64,000 bases of DNA. Source: Neobacillus bataviensis LMG 21833. GTDB taxonomy: Bacteria > Bacillota > Bacilli > Bacillales > Cytobacillaceae. The position numbers and the translations under genes are program-made. The stretch covers positions 124,001 through 188,000 of the forward strand of contig NZ_AJLS01000035.1 of the NCBI RefSeq assembly GCF_000307875.1. The letters are read 5' to 3'. The notes under the pieces were generated by a model. The model saw only the letters and a program-made list of their open reading frames with translations, did not search any database and was not told the origin of the DNA. Numbering within the stretch: the first letter of the stretch is position 1; every line of letters starts with the position of its first letter. Below, piece after piece: positions 34,765 to 45,248 of this stretch.

Positions 34765-35712
34765 ATGTTTTTAACATTTTTGCTGCGGCGATTGATGTAT
34801 GTCATACCCATGCTAATCGTAACAACATTGATTGTCTTTTCCCTGATTCTGATCATACCGGGTGATCCCGCTCTCGCCTTGCTTGGAGACAACGCTACAG
34901 AAGACAAATTAGCATTGTTAAGAAGTCAGCTTGGGCTGGATCAGCCTGTTCTGATTCAGTACTGGAATTGGCTAACTAACGCCGTTCAAGGTGACTTAGG
35001 GAGGTCACTATTTACAGGGGAAATCGTAAGTGAGGCTGTTTCTTCAAGACTCGGCGTTACCTTCCAATTGGTTCTGGCATCGATTATCTTTTCCTTTGTT
35101 TTTGGGATGATTTTTGCCATTGCATCAGTCATTAAACCAAATAGCTGGGTGGACTATATGGCACGATTTATTGGTACTCTTGGTACCGCCATTCCTAATT
35201 TTTGGCTGGCCATGCTGTTGATCGTCTTCTTCAGCGTTAATCTGGGCTGGCTGCCGGCAACCGGTTTTATCAGTATTTCTGAAAGCCCGGTAGGATTTTT
35301 CCAAAGTGTGATCCTTCCTGCTATTTGTTTAGGAGCCTTTGGTGCTGCCCAAATTACAAGACAATTACGATCCTCACTACTTGAGGTGTTGGAATCGGAT
35401 TATATTCGTACTGCCTATTCAAAGGGATTATTAATCGGGCCGATTATTTGGAAGCACGGTCTTCGTAACTCCTTACTTCCCGTTATAACGACAACAGGAC
35501 TGTTGTTTGGAAACATGCTGGGGGCAACAGTGGTGATCGAAACGGTATTTGCTATTCCAGGAATGGGGCAGCTGGCTGTGAACTCTATTTTACAGCGAGA
35601 CTTTCCCATGCTTCAGGGTGTTGTATTAGTGATGGTTGTATTGGTATTAGTCATCAATTTTGTCACAGATGTACTTTATAGCGTACTGGATCCTAGGATT
35701 GAATATAAGTAG
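34765..35712 (+). CDS. ABC transporter permease, DppB/OppB type
   Basis: A 315-residue inner-membrane permease with six helices. The N-terminal FLRRLMYVIPMLIVTTLIVF and IPGDPALALLG are typical of DppB/GsiC proteins, and the EAA-like coupling loop is visible near YIRTAYSKGLLIGPIIWKHG. It forms the channel with the product of the next gene. GGGGGAAG upstream. Start codon ATG 24 bases after the lipoprotein stop. Confidence 0.9.
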   Translation: MFLTFLLRRLMYVIPMLIVTTLIVFSLILIIPGDPALALLGDNATEDKLALLRSQLGLDQPVLIQYWNWLTNAVQGDLGRSLFTGEIVSEAVSSRLGVTFQLVLASIIFSFVFGMIFAIASVIKPNSWVDYMARFIGTLGTAIPNFWLAMLLIVFFSVNLGWLPATGFISISESPVGFFQSVILPAICLGAFGAAQITRQLRSSLLEVLESDYIRTAYSKGLLIGPIIWKHGLRNSLLPVITTTGLLFGNMLGATVVIETVFAIPGMGQLAVNSILQRDFPMLQGVVLVMVVLVLVINFVTDVLYSVLDPRIEYK

Positions 35713-35728
35713 GAAGGAGGTGGGTTTG

Positions 35729-36568
35729 ATGCAATTTCGTATCGCCATTCAACGATTATTTCAGGAAAAATTAGCATTCTTCAGCATGGTTTATCTACTG
35801 CTTTTAGTGGTTTTAGCCCTAATCGGTTCCTTTATTGTTCCTTTTGAACCTAATGAACAGGATTTATCAAAAGTAATGCTTCCGCCAGACGGCACCCATT
35901 GGTTTGGGACAGATGAATTAGGACGTGATACTTTTTCACGCGTAATTGCGGGAGCCCAAGCAGCTATTCAAGCTGGCCACGTTGCCATTTTAATTCCTAT
36001 TTTCGTTGGTGTTCCACTCGGTATTATCTCGGGATATCTAGGCGGGATTGTCGATGATGTATTTATGAGAATTGTCGATGCCATCCTTTCCTTTCCTGCG
36101 ATTCTCCTTGCCTTAGGGATCACTGGTGCTTTAGGTGTAAGTTTATGGAACGCCATGATTGCCATTGGGATTATTTTCACTCCACAATTTGCTCGCCTGG
36201 CTAGAGGTCAAACCCTCCAAGTTAGGAGAGAACCGTATGTTGAAGCATCAAAAATATCAGGTGCAGGTCCATTGTGGATTATGATGAAGCATATCCTTCC
36301 GAATATTTTATCTCCCATCATCGTTCAAGCATCTTTTAGTTTCAGTTTGGCTATTTTAGTCGAAGCTTCCTTAAGCTTTCTTGGGATGGGAGCTCAGTCT
36401 CCACAGGTTAGTTGGGGCGGAATGCTGCATCAGGCCTATAGTATGATTTTTGTTAACCCATTAATGATGATCTTTCCTGGGCTAGCTATTCTGCTGTCTG
36501 TTTTGGCAGGAAACTTTTTTGGAGATGGATTGAGGGTGGCCATCGATCCTAAAATGAAGAGAATGTAG
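35729..36568 (+). CDS. ABC transporter permease, DppC/OppC type
   Basis: A 279-residue permease. Typical DppC elements: an N-terminal helix, PPDGTHWFGTDELGRDTFSR, the helices around GVPLGIISGYLGG, and the coupling loop REPYVEASKISGAGPLWIMM. The ATG at 35729 is chosen because AAGGAGG lies 8 bases before it; the longer frame from 35660 overlaps the upstream gene. Heterodimeric partner of the DppB-type protein. Confidence 0.9.
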   Translation: MQFRIAIQRLFQEKLAFFSMVYLLLLVVLALIGSFIVPFEPNEQDLSKVMLPPDGTHWFGTDELGRDTFSRVIAGAQAAIQAGHVAILIPIFVGVPLGIISGYLGGIVDDVFMRIVDAILSFPAILLALGITGALGVSLWNAMIAIGIIFTPQFARLARGQTLQVRREPYVEASKISGAGPLWIMMKHILPNILSPIIVQASFSFSLAILVEASLSFLGMGAQSPQVSWGGMLHQAYSMIFVNPLMMIFPGLAILLSVLAGNFFGDGLRVAIDPKMKRM

Positions 36569-36579
36569 GGGGAATGAAT

Positions 36580-37593
36580 GTGAGAGAGCAAAATGGACCT
36601 GTATTAGAGGTGAAAGATCTTTATTCCTATATCCCCACATCCAGGGGAGTCATAAAACCGGTAAATCATATTTCCTTTTCCATCGGTGCCGGTGAAATCG
36701 TTGCATTAGTCGGGGAATCCGGCAGTGGGAAAAGTGTGACAGCATTGTCGATTATGGGTCTGAATTCCCCGTCTATCCAATACGATAAGGATAGTGCGAT
36801 TGCGTTTAAAGGCGAAAATTTACTCAAAATGAAAAAAAAGCAAATGAAAAAAATAAGAGGAAATGAAATTTCTATGATTTTCCAGGATCCGATGTCATCG
36901 TTAAACCCACTACATCCGATAGGAAAACAAATTGCCGAGCCTATTATGGTTCATCAAGGTGTCAGTTATCAAAAGGCAAAAGCAACCGTCATTCAATTAC
37001 TAGCAAAAGTGGGAATTCCAGAACCGGAGACTCGGCTCAATGATTACCCGCACCAGCTTTCCGGAGGGATGAGGCAGCGAATTATGATTGCGATGGCACT
37101 AGCATGCAATCCTTCCCTCCTCATTGCCGATGAACCAACCACGGCACTTGATGTAACGATTCAAGCTCAAATTCTGAATGTAATGAGAGCGCTGCAAAAA
37201 GAAACCAACATTTCGATCCTGCTTATTACTCATGATCTAGGAGTTGTAGCGGAAATGGCAGATCGTGTTCTTGTCATGTACTGTGGTGAAATTGTGGAGG
37301 AAGGAGATGTATACTCTCTTTTCCAAAATCCTCAGCATCCTTATACAAAGGGTCTATTGGCTAGTGTTCCTACCCTTAGAGGACCATCGGAAAATCATCT
37401 CCATACCATTCCGGGGGCTGTCCCGAATCCTCTTGACCTTCCAACGGGGTGTAATTTTTATTCTAGGTGCAGTCATGCAACGGAAAAATGTCTGGCCGAA
37501 AGTCCAAAGTTAATCAAGACAGGAAATGATAGGCAGGCAGCTTGTTGGCTTGTTGCCGATTCCCAGTTCGAAGAGGTGACTGTCCATGCCTGA
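36580..37593 (+). CDS. ABC transporter ATPase, DppD/OppD type
   Basis: A 337-residue ATPase: Walker [10 protein letters not shown]-loop [11 protein letters not shown], signature LSGGMRQR, Walker [13 protein letters not shown] and the LLITHDLG switch. The C-terminal Cys-rich oligopeptide-type extension (TGCNFYSRC...CLAE, AACW) may bind an Fe-S cluster as in other Opp/Dpp ATPases. GTG at 36580 is favoured by AGGGGG 7 bases upstream. The stop overlaps the next gene by 8 bases. Confidence 0.88.
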   Translation: MREQNGPVLEVKDLYSYIPTSRGVIKPVNHISFSIGAGEIVALVGESGSGKSVTALSIMGLNSPSIQYDKDSAIAFKGENLLKMKKKQMKKIRGNEISMIFQDPMSSLNPLHPIGKQIAEPIMVHQGVSYQKAKATVIQLLAKVGIPEPETRLNDYPHQLSGGMRQRIMIAMALACNPSLLIADEPTTALDVTIQAQILNVMRALQKETNISILLITHDLGVVAEMADRVLVMYCGEIVEEGDVYSLFQNPQHPYTKGLLASVPTLRGPSENHLHTIPGAVPNPLDLPTGCNFYSRCSHATEKCLAESPKLIKTGNDRQAACWLVADSQFEEVTVHA

Positions 37594-38554
37594 ACCATTA
37601 ATTTCGATGAAAGACGTCAAAAAGTATTATCCGATTGGAAGCGGTTTGTTTAGTAAAAAAGGCAAATGGCTCAAGGCAGTTGATGGCGTGAGTCTTGATG
37701 TCCATCGTGGTGAGACGCTGGGACTGGTCGGTGAATCTGGATGCGGGAAAACCACCCTAGGCCGAATGGTGGTTGGATTACTAGAACCGACTTTGGGTGA
37801 AGTGATTTTTGAAGGAAGCTCGATATTATCCAAAGGACGAAAAAAGCGTGATTTAGGGAAAAAGATTCAAATGGTATTCCAAGATCCGTATTCTTCACTT
37901 AATCCGAGAATGACTGTTGCCAATATTATTGAAGAGCCATTAGTTCTCCATAAAATTGGCACTAGCGGTGAAAGGAAAAAAAGGGTAGATGAACTGCTTG
38001 AAAAGGTAGGGTTGACCTCCGCACATGGTTCTCGTTATCCAGAAGAATTCTCTGGGGGCCAGCGGCAAAGAATTGGCATCGCCAGAGCGTTGGCGCTTAA
38101 TCCAAGATTAATTGTTTGTGATGAGCCAGTCTCAGCATTAGATGTATCCATTCAAGCACAAATATTAAACCTTTTAAAGGATATTCAAGAGGAAATGGGT
38201 CTTTCCTATATATTTATTGCCCATGGCTTACAAGCCGTCAAGCACATCAGTGATCGAATTGTCGTGATGTATTTAGGAAAAGTGATGGAAATTTCGGATA
38301 CCGATCAACTCTTTGAACGGCCGCTGCACCCTTATACCGAGGCATTAATATCAGCTGTGCCAGAGCCCGATCCAACCATGCGTAATCGTGAACGAATTAT
38401 TCTGAGTGGAGACCTTCCGAGTCCGGCCAATCCACCAGTTGGTTGTAGATTTTCTACCAGGTGCCCGCTTGCGGATGAGAGATGTAAACAGGAAGAACCA
38501 CCCCTTCAACAAGTTTCAGAAGGCAGATGGGTTGCCTGCTTTTATCACGGGTAA
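37586..38554 (+). CDS. ABC transporter ATPase, DppF/OppF type
   Basis: A 322-residue ATPase: Walker [21 protein letters not shown], signature FSGGQRQR, Walker [13 protein letters not shown]. The switch region reads FIAHGLQAV instead of the usual FIAHDLxxV, with the His kept. The Cys-containing C-terminal tail ([15 protein letters not shown]) is typical of the family. Second ATPase of the transporter; the ATG overlaps the end of the previous gene, indicating translational coupling. Confidence 0.9.
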   Translation: MPEPLISMKDVKKYYPIGSGLFSKKGKWLKAVDGVSLDVHRGETLGLVGESGCGKTTLGRMVVGLLEPTLGEVIFEGSSILSKGRKKRDLGKKIQMVFQDPYSSLNPRMTVANIIEEPLVLHKIGTSGERKKRVDELLEKVGLTSAHGSRYPEEFSGGQRQRIGIARALALNPRLIVCDEPVSALDVSIQAQILNLLKDIQEEMGLSYIFIAHGLQAVKHISDRIVVMYLGKVMEISDTDQLFERPLHPYTEALISAVPEPDPTMRNRERIILSGDLPSPANPPVGCRFSTRCPLADERCKQEEPPLQQVSEGRWVACFYHG

Positions 38555-38588
38555 TTCCATAAGAGAAATAAAGGAGGAGTTAATCGAA

Positions 38589-40145
38589 ATGACATGGGAG
38601 CCGGAAATTAAGGAACTTCATCGCCGTGAGGCCATTGCCCAGCAAATGGGTGGGGAGGAACGAGTAAATAAACACAATGCACAAGGTAAATTAACCGTAA
38701 GAGAACGGATTGCTTGTTTGCTAGATGAAGATACCTTTCATGAAACGGGTGCGCTTGCCGGAAAAGCAAAATACGATGAAAATGGAAAACTAATTGATTT
38801 TACACCAGCCAATTTTTTAGTGGGAACGGGAAGGATTAATGGACGAAAAGTGGTCCTTGGGGGTGATGACTTTACCATTCGCGGGGGTGCAGCAGACGGA
38901 GCCATCATGGGAAAGCAGATTTATTCGGAGAAGATGGCGCACGACCTCCAGCTGCCGCTCATCCGCCTCGTTGATGGTACAGGCGGCGGAGGAAGTGTTA
39001 AATTTCTGGATACCGAAGGCCATACATACGTTCCGGTCAATCCTGCTTGGAATCTAGTTGTTTCAAATATGGAACGTGTTCCTGTTGTGGCCCTGTGTCT
39101 GGGATCGGTTGCAGGGCTAGGAGCAGCTAGAGTAGTCGCTTCACATTTTTCCGTCATGGTAGAGGAAATCGCACAATTATTTGTTGCTGGTCCACCTGTT
39201 GTTAAATATGGCATGGGCCAGAATCTAACAAAAGAAGAATTAGGCGGAGTTCAAGTCCACCGTTCGAGCGGGGCCATTGATAATATTGCCAGTTCGGAAG
39301 AAGACGCTTTTGAGCAGACCAGAAGATTCTTATCATATCTGCCATCCAACGTATGGCAGCTTCCTCCGGTACAAACATGTACAGACCATGCAAACCGCAG
39401 GGAGGAACGATTAATTTCTGTTATCCCAAGAAACAGAAGGTCGCCCTATAAAATTCGTGAAATTCTCCCGCTTATTTTTGATCAAGACTCCATTTTTGAG
39501 ATGGGGCGCTATTATGGCGGCGGCACGCTTACCTGTTTTGCCCGCCTTGACGGCCATCCGGTTGGCGTATTAGCCTCAGACCCTTATGTGAGCGGGGGAG
39601 GGTTAACAGCTGAGAGTTGTGAAAAAATTGAGAGATTTGTAGATCTATGTCAAACCTTCCATTTACCGATTGTTAATTTAGTAGACCAGCCAGGGATGGT
39701 GATTGGTCTTCCAAATGAATTAAAGGGAACGATTCGAAAAGGGGCTCGTGCCATTGCGGCTATTTATCAGGCCAAAGTTCCGATGATTGAAATCATTATG
39801 CGCCGTGTTTTTGGTGTCGGGGGAGCTGGGATGACAAATGGCCACGGATTAAATCTACGATATGCATGGCCATCTGGCGATTGGGGTTCACTCCCTGTTG
39901 AAGGTGGTGTACAGGTGGCCTATCGCCGTGAGTTAGAAGAAAGCGACAATCCGCAAGAATTATTAAAGGAATTGCTTGAGCGAATGGAGTCAGTACGCTC
40001 GCCTTTCCGTACGGCTGAAGCCTTCGGTGTGGAAGAAATTATTGATCCACGAGATACCCGGCCAATTGTTTGTGAATGGGTAAAGGATGCGTATGCACTT
40101 CTTCCGCAAATGCTAGGTCCATCCAGTCATGGGATGCGTCCATAA
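38589..40145 (+). CDS. Acyl-CoA carboxyltransferase 1 (PccB/MccB-like)
   Basis: A 518-residue carboxyltransferase with two crotonase-like halves. Visible: KLTVRERIACLLDEDTFHE, the GGDDFTIRGGAADG and GTGGGGSVKFLDTEG acyl-CoA side, and the second half LVDQPGMVIGLPNELKGTIR with MRRVFGVGGAGM (carboxybiotin side). It moves CO2 between carboxybiotin and an acyl-CoA, as in propionyl-, methylcrotonyl- or geranyl-CoA carboxylases. The ATG at 38589 follows AAGGAGGAG; the longer frame from 38406 overlaps the ATPase gene. The acyl substrate cannot be assigned. Confidence 0.87.
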   Translation: MTWEPEIKELHRREAIAQQMGGEERVNKHNAQGKLTVRERIACLLDEDTFHETGALAGKAKYDENGKLIDFTPANFLVGTGRINGRKVVLGGDDFTIRGGAADGAIMGKQIYSEKMAHDLQLPLIRLVDGTGGGGSVKFLDTEGHTYVPVNPAWNLVVSNMERVPVVALCLGSVAGLGAARVVASHFSVMVEEIAQLFVAGPPVVKYGMGQNLTKEELGGVQVHRSSGAIDNIASSEEDAFEQTRRFLSYLPSNVWQLPPVQTCTDHANRREERLISVIPRNRRSPYKIREILPLIFDQDSIFEMGRYYGGGTLTCFARLDGHPVGVLASDPYVSGGGLTAESCEKIERFVDLCQTFHLPIVNLVDQPGMVIGLPNELKGTIRKGARAIAAIYQAKVPMIEIIMRRVFGVGGAGMTNGHGLNLRYAWPSGDWGSLPVEGGVQVAYRRELEESDNPQELLKELLERMESVRSPFRTAEAFGVEEIIDPRDTRPIVCEWVKDAYALLPQMLGPSSHGMRP

Positions 40146-40165
40146 TTCAAAAGGAGGTAATGTTA

Positions 40166-41890
40166 TTGAATCCATTAATGGAAGGGACCTTTCCAGAAGA
40201 AGTTGTTACAAAAGGCTTGGAATACTGGGCTAAAACAGCGGGAGAGAAAACATTTCTATACTACGGGGAAGATGAGAAACGTATTTCGTATCAACAATTT
40301 CACCAATTGACGAATAGCATTGGCCATTCTCTTATGGACCAAGGCATTCAAAAAGGTGACCGTATTTCTGTTTTTTTAAATAATCCATATATTACGATCA
40401 TGGTTATGTTCGGAATTTGGAAATGTGGAGCAGTATTCAGTCCCATCAATTTTAATTACCGCGGCAAACTATTAAGCTATCAGTTAAACGATACGAAGCC
40501 CAAATTGTTGATAACGGAACGGTCAAAGGTGCCTGTATTAAATGAAATATCCTTAGAAGCCGGCGGGATCTGCACCGTGATTCATAACCCTAAAGAAGGA
40601 GATCATGATTATTCAGCGGAACTTGCAGCGCTGCCCCTGCACCCAAATTATCAGGAAATCCCACTTGATCTTTTCCTACAGGGTGAAAATAGTAACCTGG
40701 ATGTAGAAATAAACTATTGGGATACGGCTAATATTATTTATACTTCCGGAACCACTGGACCAGCTAAAGGTGTGGTTCAATCACATCGCTGGATTAATGG
40801 CTACACAGCTGGAAGCAGGCAGATGATGTCATCAGAGGATGTCATCTATAATGACCTGCCACTTTACCATGTAGGTGGTGCCTTCTTTAATGTAGCAAAG
40901 GCAGTCTATGAGGGCTGCACCGTGGGACTATGGGATAAATTCAGCCCCCAACAGTTTTGGAACCGGATTCATAAGTGTAAAGCGACGATGGTTACACTGT
41001 TAGATGTAATGATTCCATGGCTGGTTAATCCTGAGCCAAGTGAAAACGATCGATCCAATACTTTAAATAAAGTCCATATGCAGCCACTTCCGCTCAATCA
41101 TCACGAAGTTGCTCAAAGCTTTGGTTTTGATATTGTGACGGCTGGATTTGGCCAAACAGAAACAGGAAATCCGTTAATTAGTATTATTCTTGAAACGGAG
41201 GAAGGCGAAGGAACTCCACCATCTCTTTATAAAGGTCTATCCCGCCAGGAAATTATGGATCAATGTGAGCTTAACAATATTCCGATAATGGTTGGAAAAC
41301 AAGTGAAGAAAAAAGGCTATATGGGAACGACACCATATTACTTTGATGCCGCCATTCTTGATGACAATGATGTAGAGGTTCCTAGTGGTGAAGTAGGGCA
41401 ATTGGCCCTTCGTCCTCATTTACCGCATCTAATATTATCTGAATATTTTAATAAGCCAGAATCAACTGTCAAGTCTTTTCGTAATCTTTGGTTCCACACC
41501 GGGGATGCCGCCTACCTAGGGGAAGACGGAAAGTACTATTTCGTTGATCGGCTAGGTGGAGTCATTCGATGCCGGGGTGAGAAAATTTCTTCTTATCAGT
41601 TGGAGGATATTATCAATGGACATCCCGAGATCAATCTTACTGCAGCATTTCCGATACCGGCAGAAGTAGGGGATGAGGATGATGTGGCGGTATATGTAGT
41701 CAGGAATACAGGGTCTAGTTTAACTGAAGCACAATTACATGAATGGGTAAAAGATAAGATGCCCAAATACATGTGGCCCAAGCATGTTCGTTTTACAGAT
41801 GAAATCCCACGTACACCAACAAATAAGGTAGAAAAATATAAATTGCAGCAGCAATTAATGGCTGAGTTACGTTTAAGGGTTCCCCAATAG
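40166..41890 (+). CDS. CaiC-like AMP-forming CoA ligase
   Basis: A 574-residue acyl-CoA synthetase of the CaiC-like group. Visible: IIYTSGTTGPAKGVVQSH (phosphate loop), YNDLPLYHVGGAFF, GFGQTETGN, LWFHTGDAAYLGEDGK and GGVIRCRGEKISSYQLED. Members activate carnitine-like or short organic acids. A TTG at 40166 is chosen because AAGGAGG lies 8 bases upstream; an ATG at 40160 is only 2 bases from it. C-terminal Lys in RTPTNKVEKYKL is present. Confidence 0.85.
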   Translation: MNPLMEGTFPEEVVTKGLEYWAKTAGEKTFLYYGEDEKRISYQQFHQLTNSIGHSLMDQGIQKGDRISVFLNNPYITIMVMFGIWKCGAVFSPINFNYRGKLLSYQLNDTKPKLLITERSKVPVLNEISLEAGGICTVIHNPKEGDHDYSAELAALPLHPNYQEIPLDLFLQGENSNLDVEINYWDTANIIYTSGTTGPAKGVVQSHRWINGYTAGSRQMMSSEDVIYNDLPLYHVGGAFFNVAKAVYEGCTVGLWDKFSPQQFWNRIHKCKATMVTLLDVMIPWLVNPEPSENDRSNTLNKVHMQPLPLNHHEVAQSFGFDIVTAGFGQTETGNPLISIILETEEGEGTPPSLYKGLSRQEIMDQCELNNIPIMVGKQVKKKGYMGTTPYYFDAAILDDNDVEVPSGEVGQLALRPHLPHLILSEYFNKPESTVKSFRNLWFHTGDAAYLGEDGKYYFVDRLGGVIRCRGEKISSYQLEDIINGHPEINLTAAFPIPAEVGDEDDVAVYVVRNTGSSLTEAQLHEWVKDKMPKYMWPKHVRFTDEIPRTPTNKVEKYKLQQQLMAELRLRVPQ

Positions 41891-41967
41891 GTGTTATCTG
41901 AAAATAACGGAGGATTCACTAACCCTTTTCGTATTCTGCTTATTAGTTTGGGAGGTATAAATGAACT

Positions 41968-43644
41968 ATGAAAGATCTTTTACAAAAAAGCTGGCCTAAA
42001 GAAGTCGATAAAACACTAACCTACCGCTTAGGGGAAAGACCATTACATGAATATGTCATGCAGAATGCCATCGATACGCCCCAAAAAAAAGCCTATTCAT
42101 TTTATGGCAGAGATGTGTCATGGCAGGAACTCAATGAATCAATTGGCAGATTCGCGCAATTTTTGGCGAGTAAAGGGGTAGAAAAAGGGGACCGAATCGC
42201 TTTATTTATGCAAAACTGTCCTCAATACATTATCGCTCATTACGGAATACAGCGCTTGGGGGGAATCGTCGTCCCGTTAAACCCGATGTATAAAGAATCA
42301 GAGCTCGAGTACTTAATTAATGAGGCAAGCGTGAAAGCTGTTGTAGCAGGCGAAGAACTGCAAGCTTTAATTGGAGCGGTTCGTCCGAAGACTGCTTCGG
42401 TCGAATTTGTCGTGACGACTAATTATGCTGATTATCTCCCAGAAAACACCACTTTGCCAATACCGGATGAACTAAGTTTGAAAAAGCAGCATACGGAGCA
42501 TACTTTTGATTTTATACAGGTGCTTCATGACCATGAACCATATGCAAATCAAGTAAAAATTGACTTGTGGAATGATATTGGGTTGATGGTTTTTACATCT
42601 GGAACAACAGGCAGACCAAAAGCAGCCATGTTGCCGTATGGCAGTGCACTGTTTAAAACAGCTGCCACTATCCATGCAAATCAATTTGATTTGGAGGGTC
42701 GTTACTTGACAGTCGCCCCGTTGTGTCATATTGCAGGTATGGTAATGGGTGTGAATATACCTGTCTATAGCGGCGCGGAGTGCAACATTTTAACGCGTTT
42801 CGACCCCACTGCAATCGTAGAGGCGATTGAAAAATATCAAATAACGAATTGGTATAGTATTGCACCAATGAATGTGGCGATTTTAAATTTACCGGGAATT
42901 GAAAACAGAGATTTATCTTCTTTAAAAAGAAACTCTTCTACGAGTTTTGGAATTCCCGTTACTGAACAATTAGCGAATCAATGGAAGGAACTAACGAAAG
43001 GCTGCATTATGCATGAAGCGTCCTATGGCTTAAGTGAGACACATACATGCGATACGTTTATGCCGCTCAATCGAATCAAGTGGGGAAGCTGCGGAATTCC
43101 AACCTTTAATACAGAGTTAAAAATAGTAGATTTTGAAACAGGGAAACCGGTTGGACCTGGTGAAAAGGGTGAAATTGTTCTAAAAAACCCGGGAGTTTTT
43201 AAAGGATATCTAGATAGACCTGACGCTACGGCAGAAACACTTCGAGACGGCTGGGTTCACACCGGTGATATCGGCAGCCTGGATGAGGATGGCTATTTAT
43301 ATTTTCACGGCCGGATCAAAGAAATGATTAAAAGTTCAGGCTATAGTGTGTTCCCAGAAGATGTGGAAGCATTGCTAAATGAACATCCAGGCATCCAGCA
43401 AAGTGCTGTAATTGGGGTCCCGGATCCAATTAGAGGTGAGAGTGTTAAGGCCTTCATTGTGTTAAAACCTGAATATGCAGGCAAGATTTCCGAGAATGAA
43501 ATGATTCGTTGGGCAAATGAAAAAATGGCTGCTTACAAGTATCCGAGATTTGTAGAATTCCTCGATGCGCTGCCGGCAACAAGCTCAGGTAAAGTGTTAA
43601 GGAGGCTTCTGAAAGAACCGCAAGCAAAGGACGTGAAAAAGTGA
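41968..43644 (+). CDS. AMP-forming acyl-CoA ligase
   Basis: A 558-residue ligase. Visible motifs: LMVFTSGTTGRPKAAMLPYG, SYGLSETHTCDTF, GWVHTGDIGSLDEDGY, the hinge GRIKEMIKSSGYSVFPED and the catalytic Lys in ATSSGKVLRRLL. Substrate unknown; possibly acts on the same class of acid as its neighbour or on a pathway intermediate. GGGAGG upstream. Its last codons overlap the next gene start by 4 bases (GTGA type), showing translational coupling. Confidence 0.87.
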   Translation: MKDLLQKSWPKEVDKTLTYRLGERPLHEYVMQNAIDTPQKKAYSFYGRDVSWQELNESIGRFAQFLASKGVEKGDRIALFMQNCPQYIIAHYGIQRLGGIVVPLNPMYKESELEYLINEASVKAVVAGEELQALIGAVRPKTASVEFVVTTNYADYLPENTTLPIPDELSLKKQHTEHTFDFIQVLHDHEPYANQVKIDLWNDIGLMVFTSGTTGRPKAAMLPYGSALFKTAATIHANQFDLEGRYLTVAPLCHIAGMVMGVNIPVYSGAECNILTRFDPTAIVEAIEKYQITNWYSIAPMNVAILNLPGIENRDLSSLKRNSSTSFGIPVTEQLANQWKELTKGCIMHEASYGLSETHTCDTFMPLNRIKWGSCGIPTFNTELKIVDFETGKPVGPGEKGEIVLKNPGVFKGYLDRPDATAETLRDGWVHTGDIGSLDEDGYLYFHGRIKEMIKSSGYSVFPEDVEALLNEHPGIQQSAVIGVPDPIRGESVKAFIVLKPEYAGKISENEMIRWANEKMAAYKYPRFVEFLDALPATSSGKVLRRLLKEPQAKDVKK

Positions 43645-45203
43645 TTGATCAAGAAAAGAGTTTGGTTAAAGAAGCAGTAGATGACTTATTGCGAAGAAAA
43701 GAACGAGCCAAGTTAAATGGTGGAGATGCGAAAATTAGGCGCCAGCATGAGGCCGGTTTTTATACAGCCAGAGAAAGGATTGACCTGCTAGTTGATCCTG
43801 ACTCGTTTTTAGAAATCGGGATGCATAATCATTCTGACATGGTTGGATCGGAAGAGAAAAGCGCCGGTGATGGGCTAATCGCTGGAATTGCAAAAGTGGA
43901 TGGGAGACCCATTGTCGTTCAAGCTGGTGATAAAACCGTATTTGCGGGAACGGAAGGCGCTGTTCATATGCGGAAAGCCGTTTCCATCCATCAATATGCA
44001 CTAAAACGCGGGCTGCCCATGTTTTACCTGCATGAAGGCGGCGGTCTAAGAATGCCGGATGGTATGGGATCAGATGGAATTAGCGATAAACTTTTTCCAA
44101 ATGAGATGTTAACCCATGGCAGACAGGTTCCGTCTATTACTAGTATTCTCGGTAATAGCTTTGGAGGTCCAACCTGGACGGCTGTATCATCTGATTTTGT
44201 CTCACAGTTAAAAGGGACCTGCATGGCTGTTGCCGGACCAAGAATGATTGAAATGGCGACCGGACAGCAAGTCTCTACCGAAGAGCTAGGCGGCTGGAAA
44301 GTCCATGCCACTCAAACCGGGCAAGTGGATGCTTTTGGTGATACGGAGGAAGAATGTATTGCGCAAATGAAGGATTACTTTAGTTACATGCCGCTAAACG
44401 GAACAGAGGAGCCGCCGTATAAAGAAATGGGAGATGACCCTTACCGTAGGGTAGACCGGGTTTTGGATATTTTGCCAAATAAAATGAACCGCGCTTATGA
44501 TATGAAGAAAATCATTACTGAAATCGTCGATAACCGGCAGTTTTTTGAATATAAGGCGCTTTATGGTCCGGCACTCATAACTGTTTTTGCCAGAATGAAT
44601 GGAAGAACGGTTGGTGTCATTGCCAATCAGCCAATAAAATATGCCGGGGCATCTGGCGTACAGGAATGTGAAAAGGCAACTGATTTTATCTGTCTATGTG
44701 ACTCCTTTCATATTCCAATGATTTTCCTTCATGATACCCCTGGTTTCCGGATTAGTAATGAAGCTGAGAAAATGAAGATTCCTTCAAAAATTATGGTATG
44801 GAATCAAGCGCTCGCTCAATCAACGGTTCCAAAAATTTCGGTGGTTATTCGAAAAAGTGTCGGAGCAGCTTATGGAAACATGTGTGGTCCCACCATGGGA
44901 GCAGATTTTGTTGTGGCATGGCCAACAGCAGAAATCAATTTTACCGGGCCGGAAGTTGGAATCAATGTCGTCTATGGCCGCCAGCTGCAAGGGCTGGATA
45001 ATGCCAAAGAAGTCCGTCAAGAGCTTCTTGAAAAGTGGGCATTTGATAGTTCCCCCTATAAAGCGGCAGCTAAACATCTCATTGATGATGTGATTGATCC
45101 GCGGGAAACACGGAAATTCCTTTGTAAAACGTTAGAATTTGCCATGATAAAAAATGGATCGAAAAGTGAACGGAGATTAGCGAATTGGCCTACGGGATTT
45201 TAA
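43641..45203 (+). CDS. Acyl-CoA carboxyltransferase 2 (PccB/MccB-like)
   Basis: A 520-residue carboxyltransferase, only distantly similar to the one at 38589. Visible: RQHEAGFYTARERIDLLVD, YLHEGGGLRMPDG, GWKVHATQTGQVD, FLHDTPGFRISNEAEK and VVIRKSVGAAYGNMCGP. The two-domain layout is complete. The GTG start overlaps the ligase gene. It must use carboxybiotin supplied by the carrier at 32896 or another one, and acts on a different acyl-CoA than carboxyltransferase 1 (inference from divergence). Confidence 0.85.
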   Translation: MIDQEKSLVKEAVDDLLRRKERAKLNGGDAKIRRQHEAGFYTARERIDLLVDPDSFLEIGMHNHSDMVGSEEKSAGDGLIAGIAKVDGRPIVVQAGDKTVFAGTEGAVHMRKAVSIHQYALKRGLPMFYLHEGGGLRMPDGMGSDGISDKLFPNEMLTHGRQVPSITSILGNSFGGPTWTAVSSDFVSQLKGTCMAVAGPRMIEMATGQQVSTEELGGWKVHATQTGQVDAFGDTEEECIAQMKDYFSYMPLNGTEEPPYKEMGDDPYRRVDRVLDILPNKMNRAYDMKKIITEIVDNRQFFEYKALYGPALITVFARMNGRTVGVIANQPIKYAGASGVQECEKATDFICLCDSFHIPMIFLHDTPGFRISNEAEKMKIPSKIMVWNQALAQSTVPKISVVIRKSVGAAYGNMCGPTMGADFVVAWPTAEINFTGPEVGINVVYGRQLQGLDNAKEVRQELLEKWAFDSSPYKAAAKHLIDDVIDPRETRKFLCKTLEFAMIKNGSKSERRLANWPTGF

Positions 45204-45248
45204 TAGATGAAATGAGGAAATAAATAAAAATATGAAGGAGGAAAAGGA

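Noticed and set aside
38406-38588. Long N-terminal extension of carboxyltransferase 1
   Set aside because: It overlaps the DppF-type ATPase gene in another frame and has no family similarity; AAGGAGGAG marks the start at 38589.
40076-40165. Extension of the CaiC-like ligase over the end of the carboxyltransferase gene
   Set aside because: Overlapping frame without a ribosome binding site; AAGGAGG fits the TTG at 40166.
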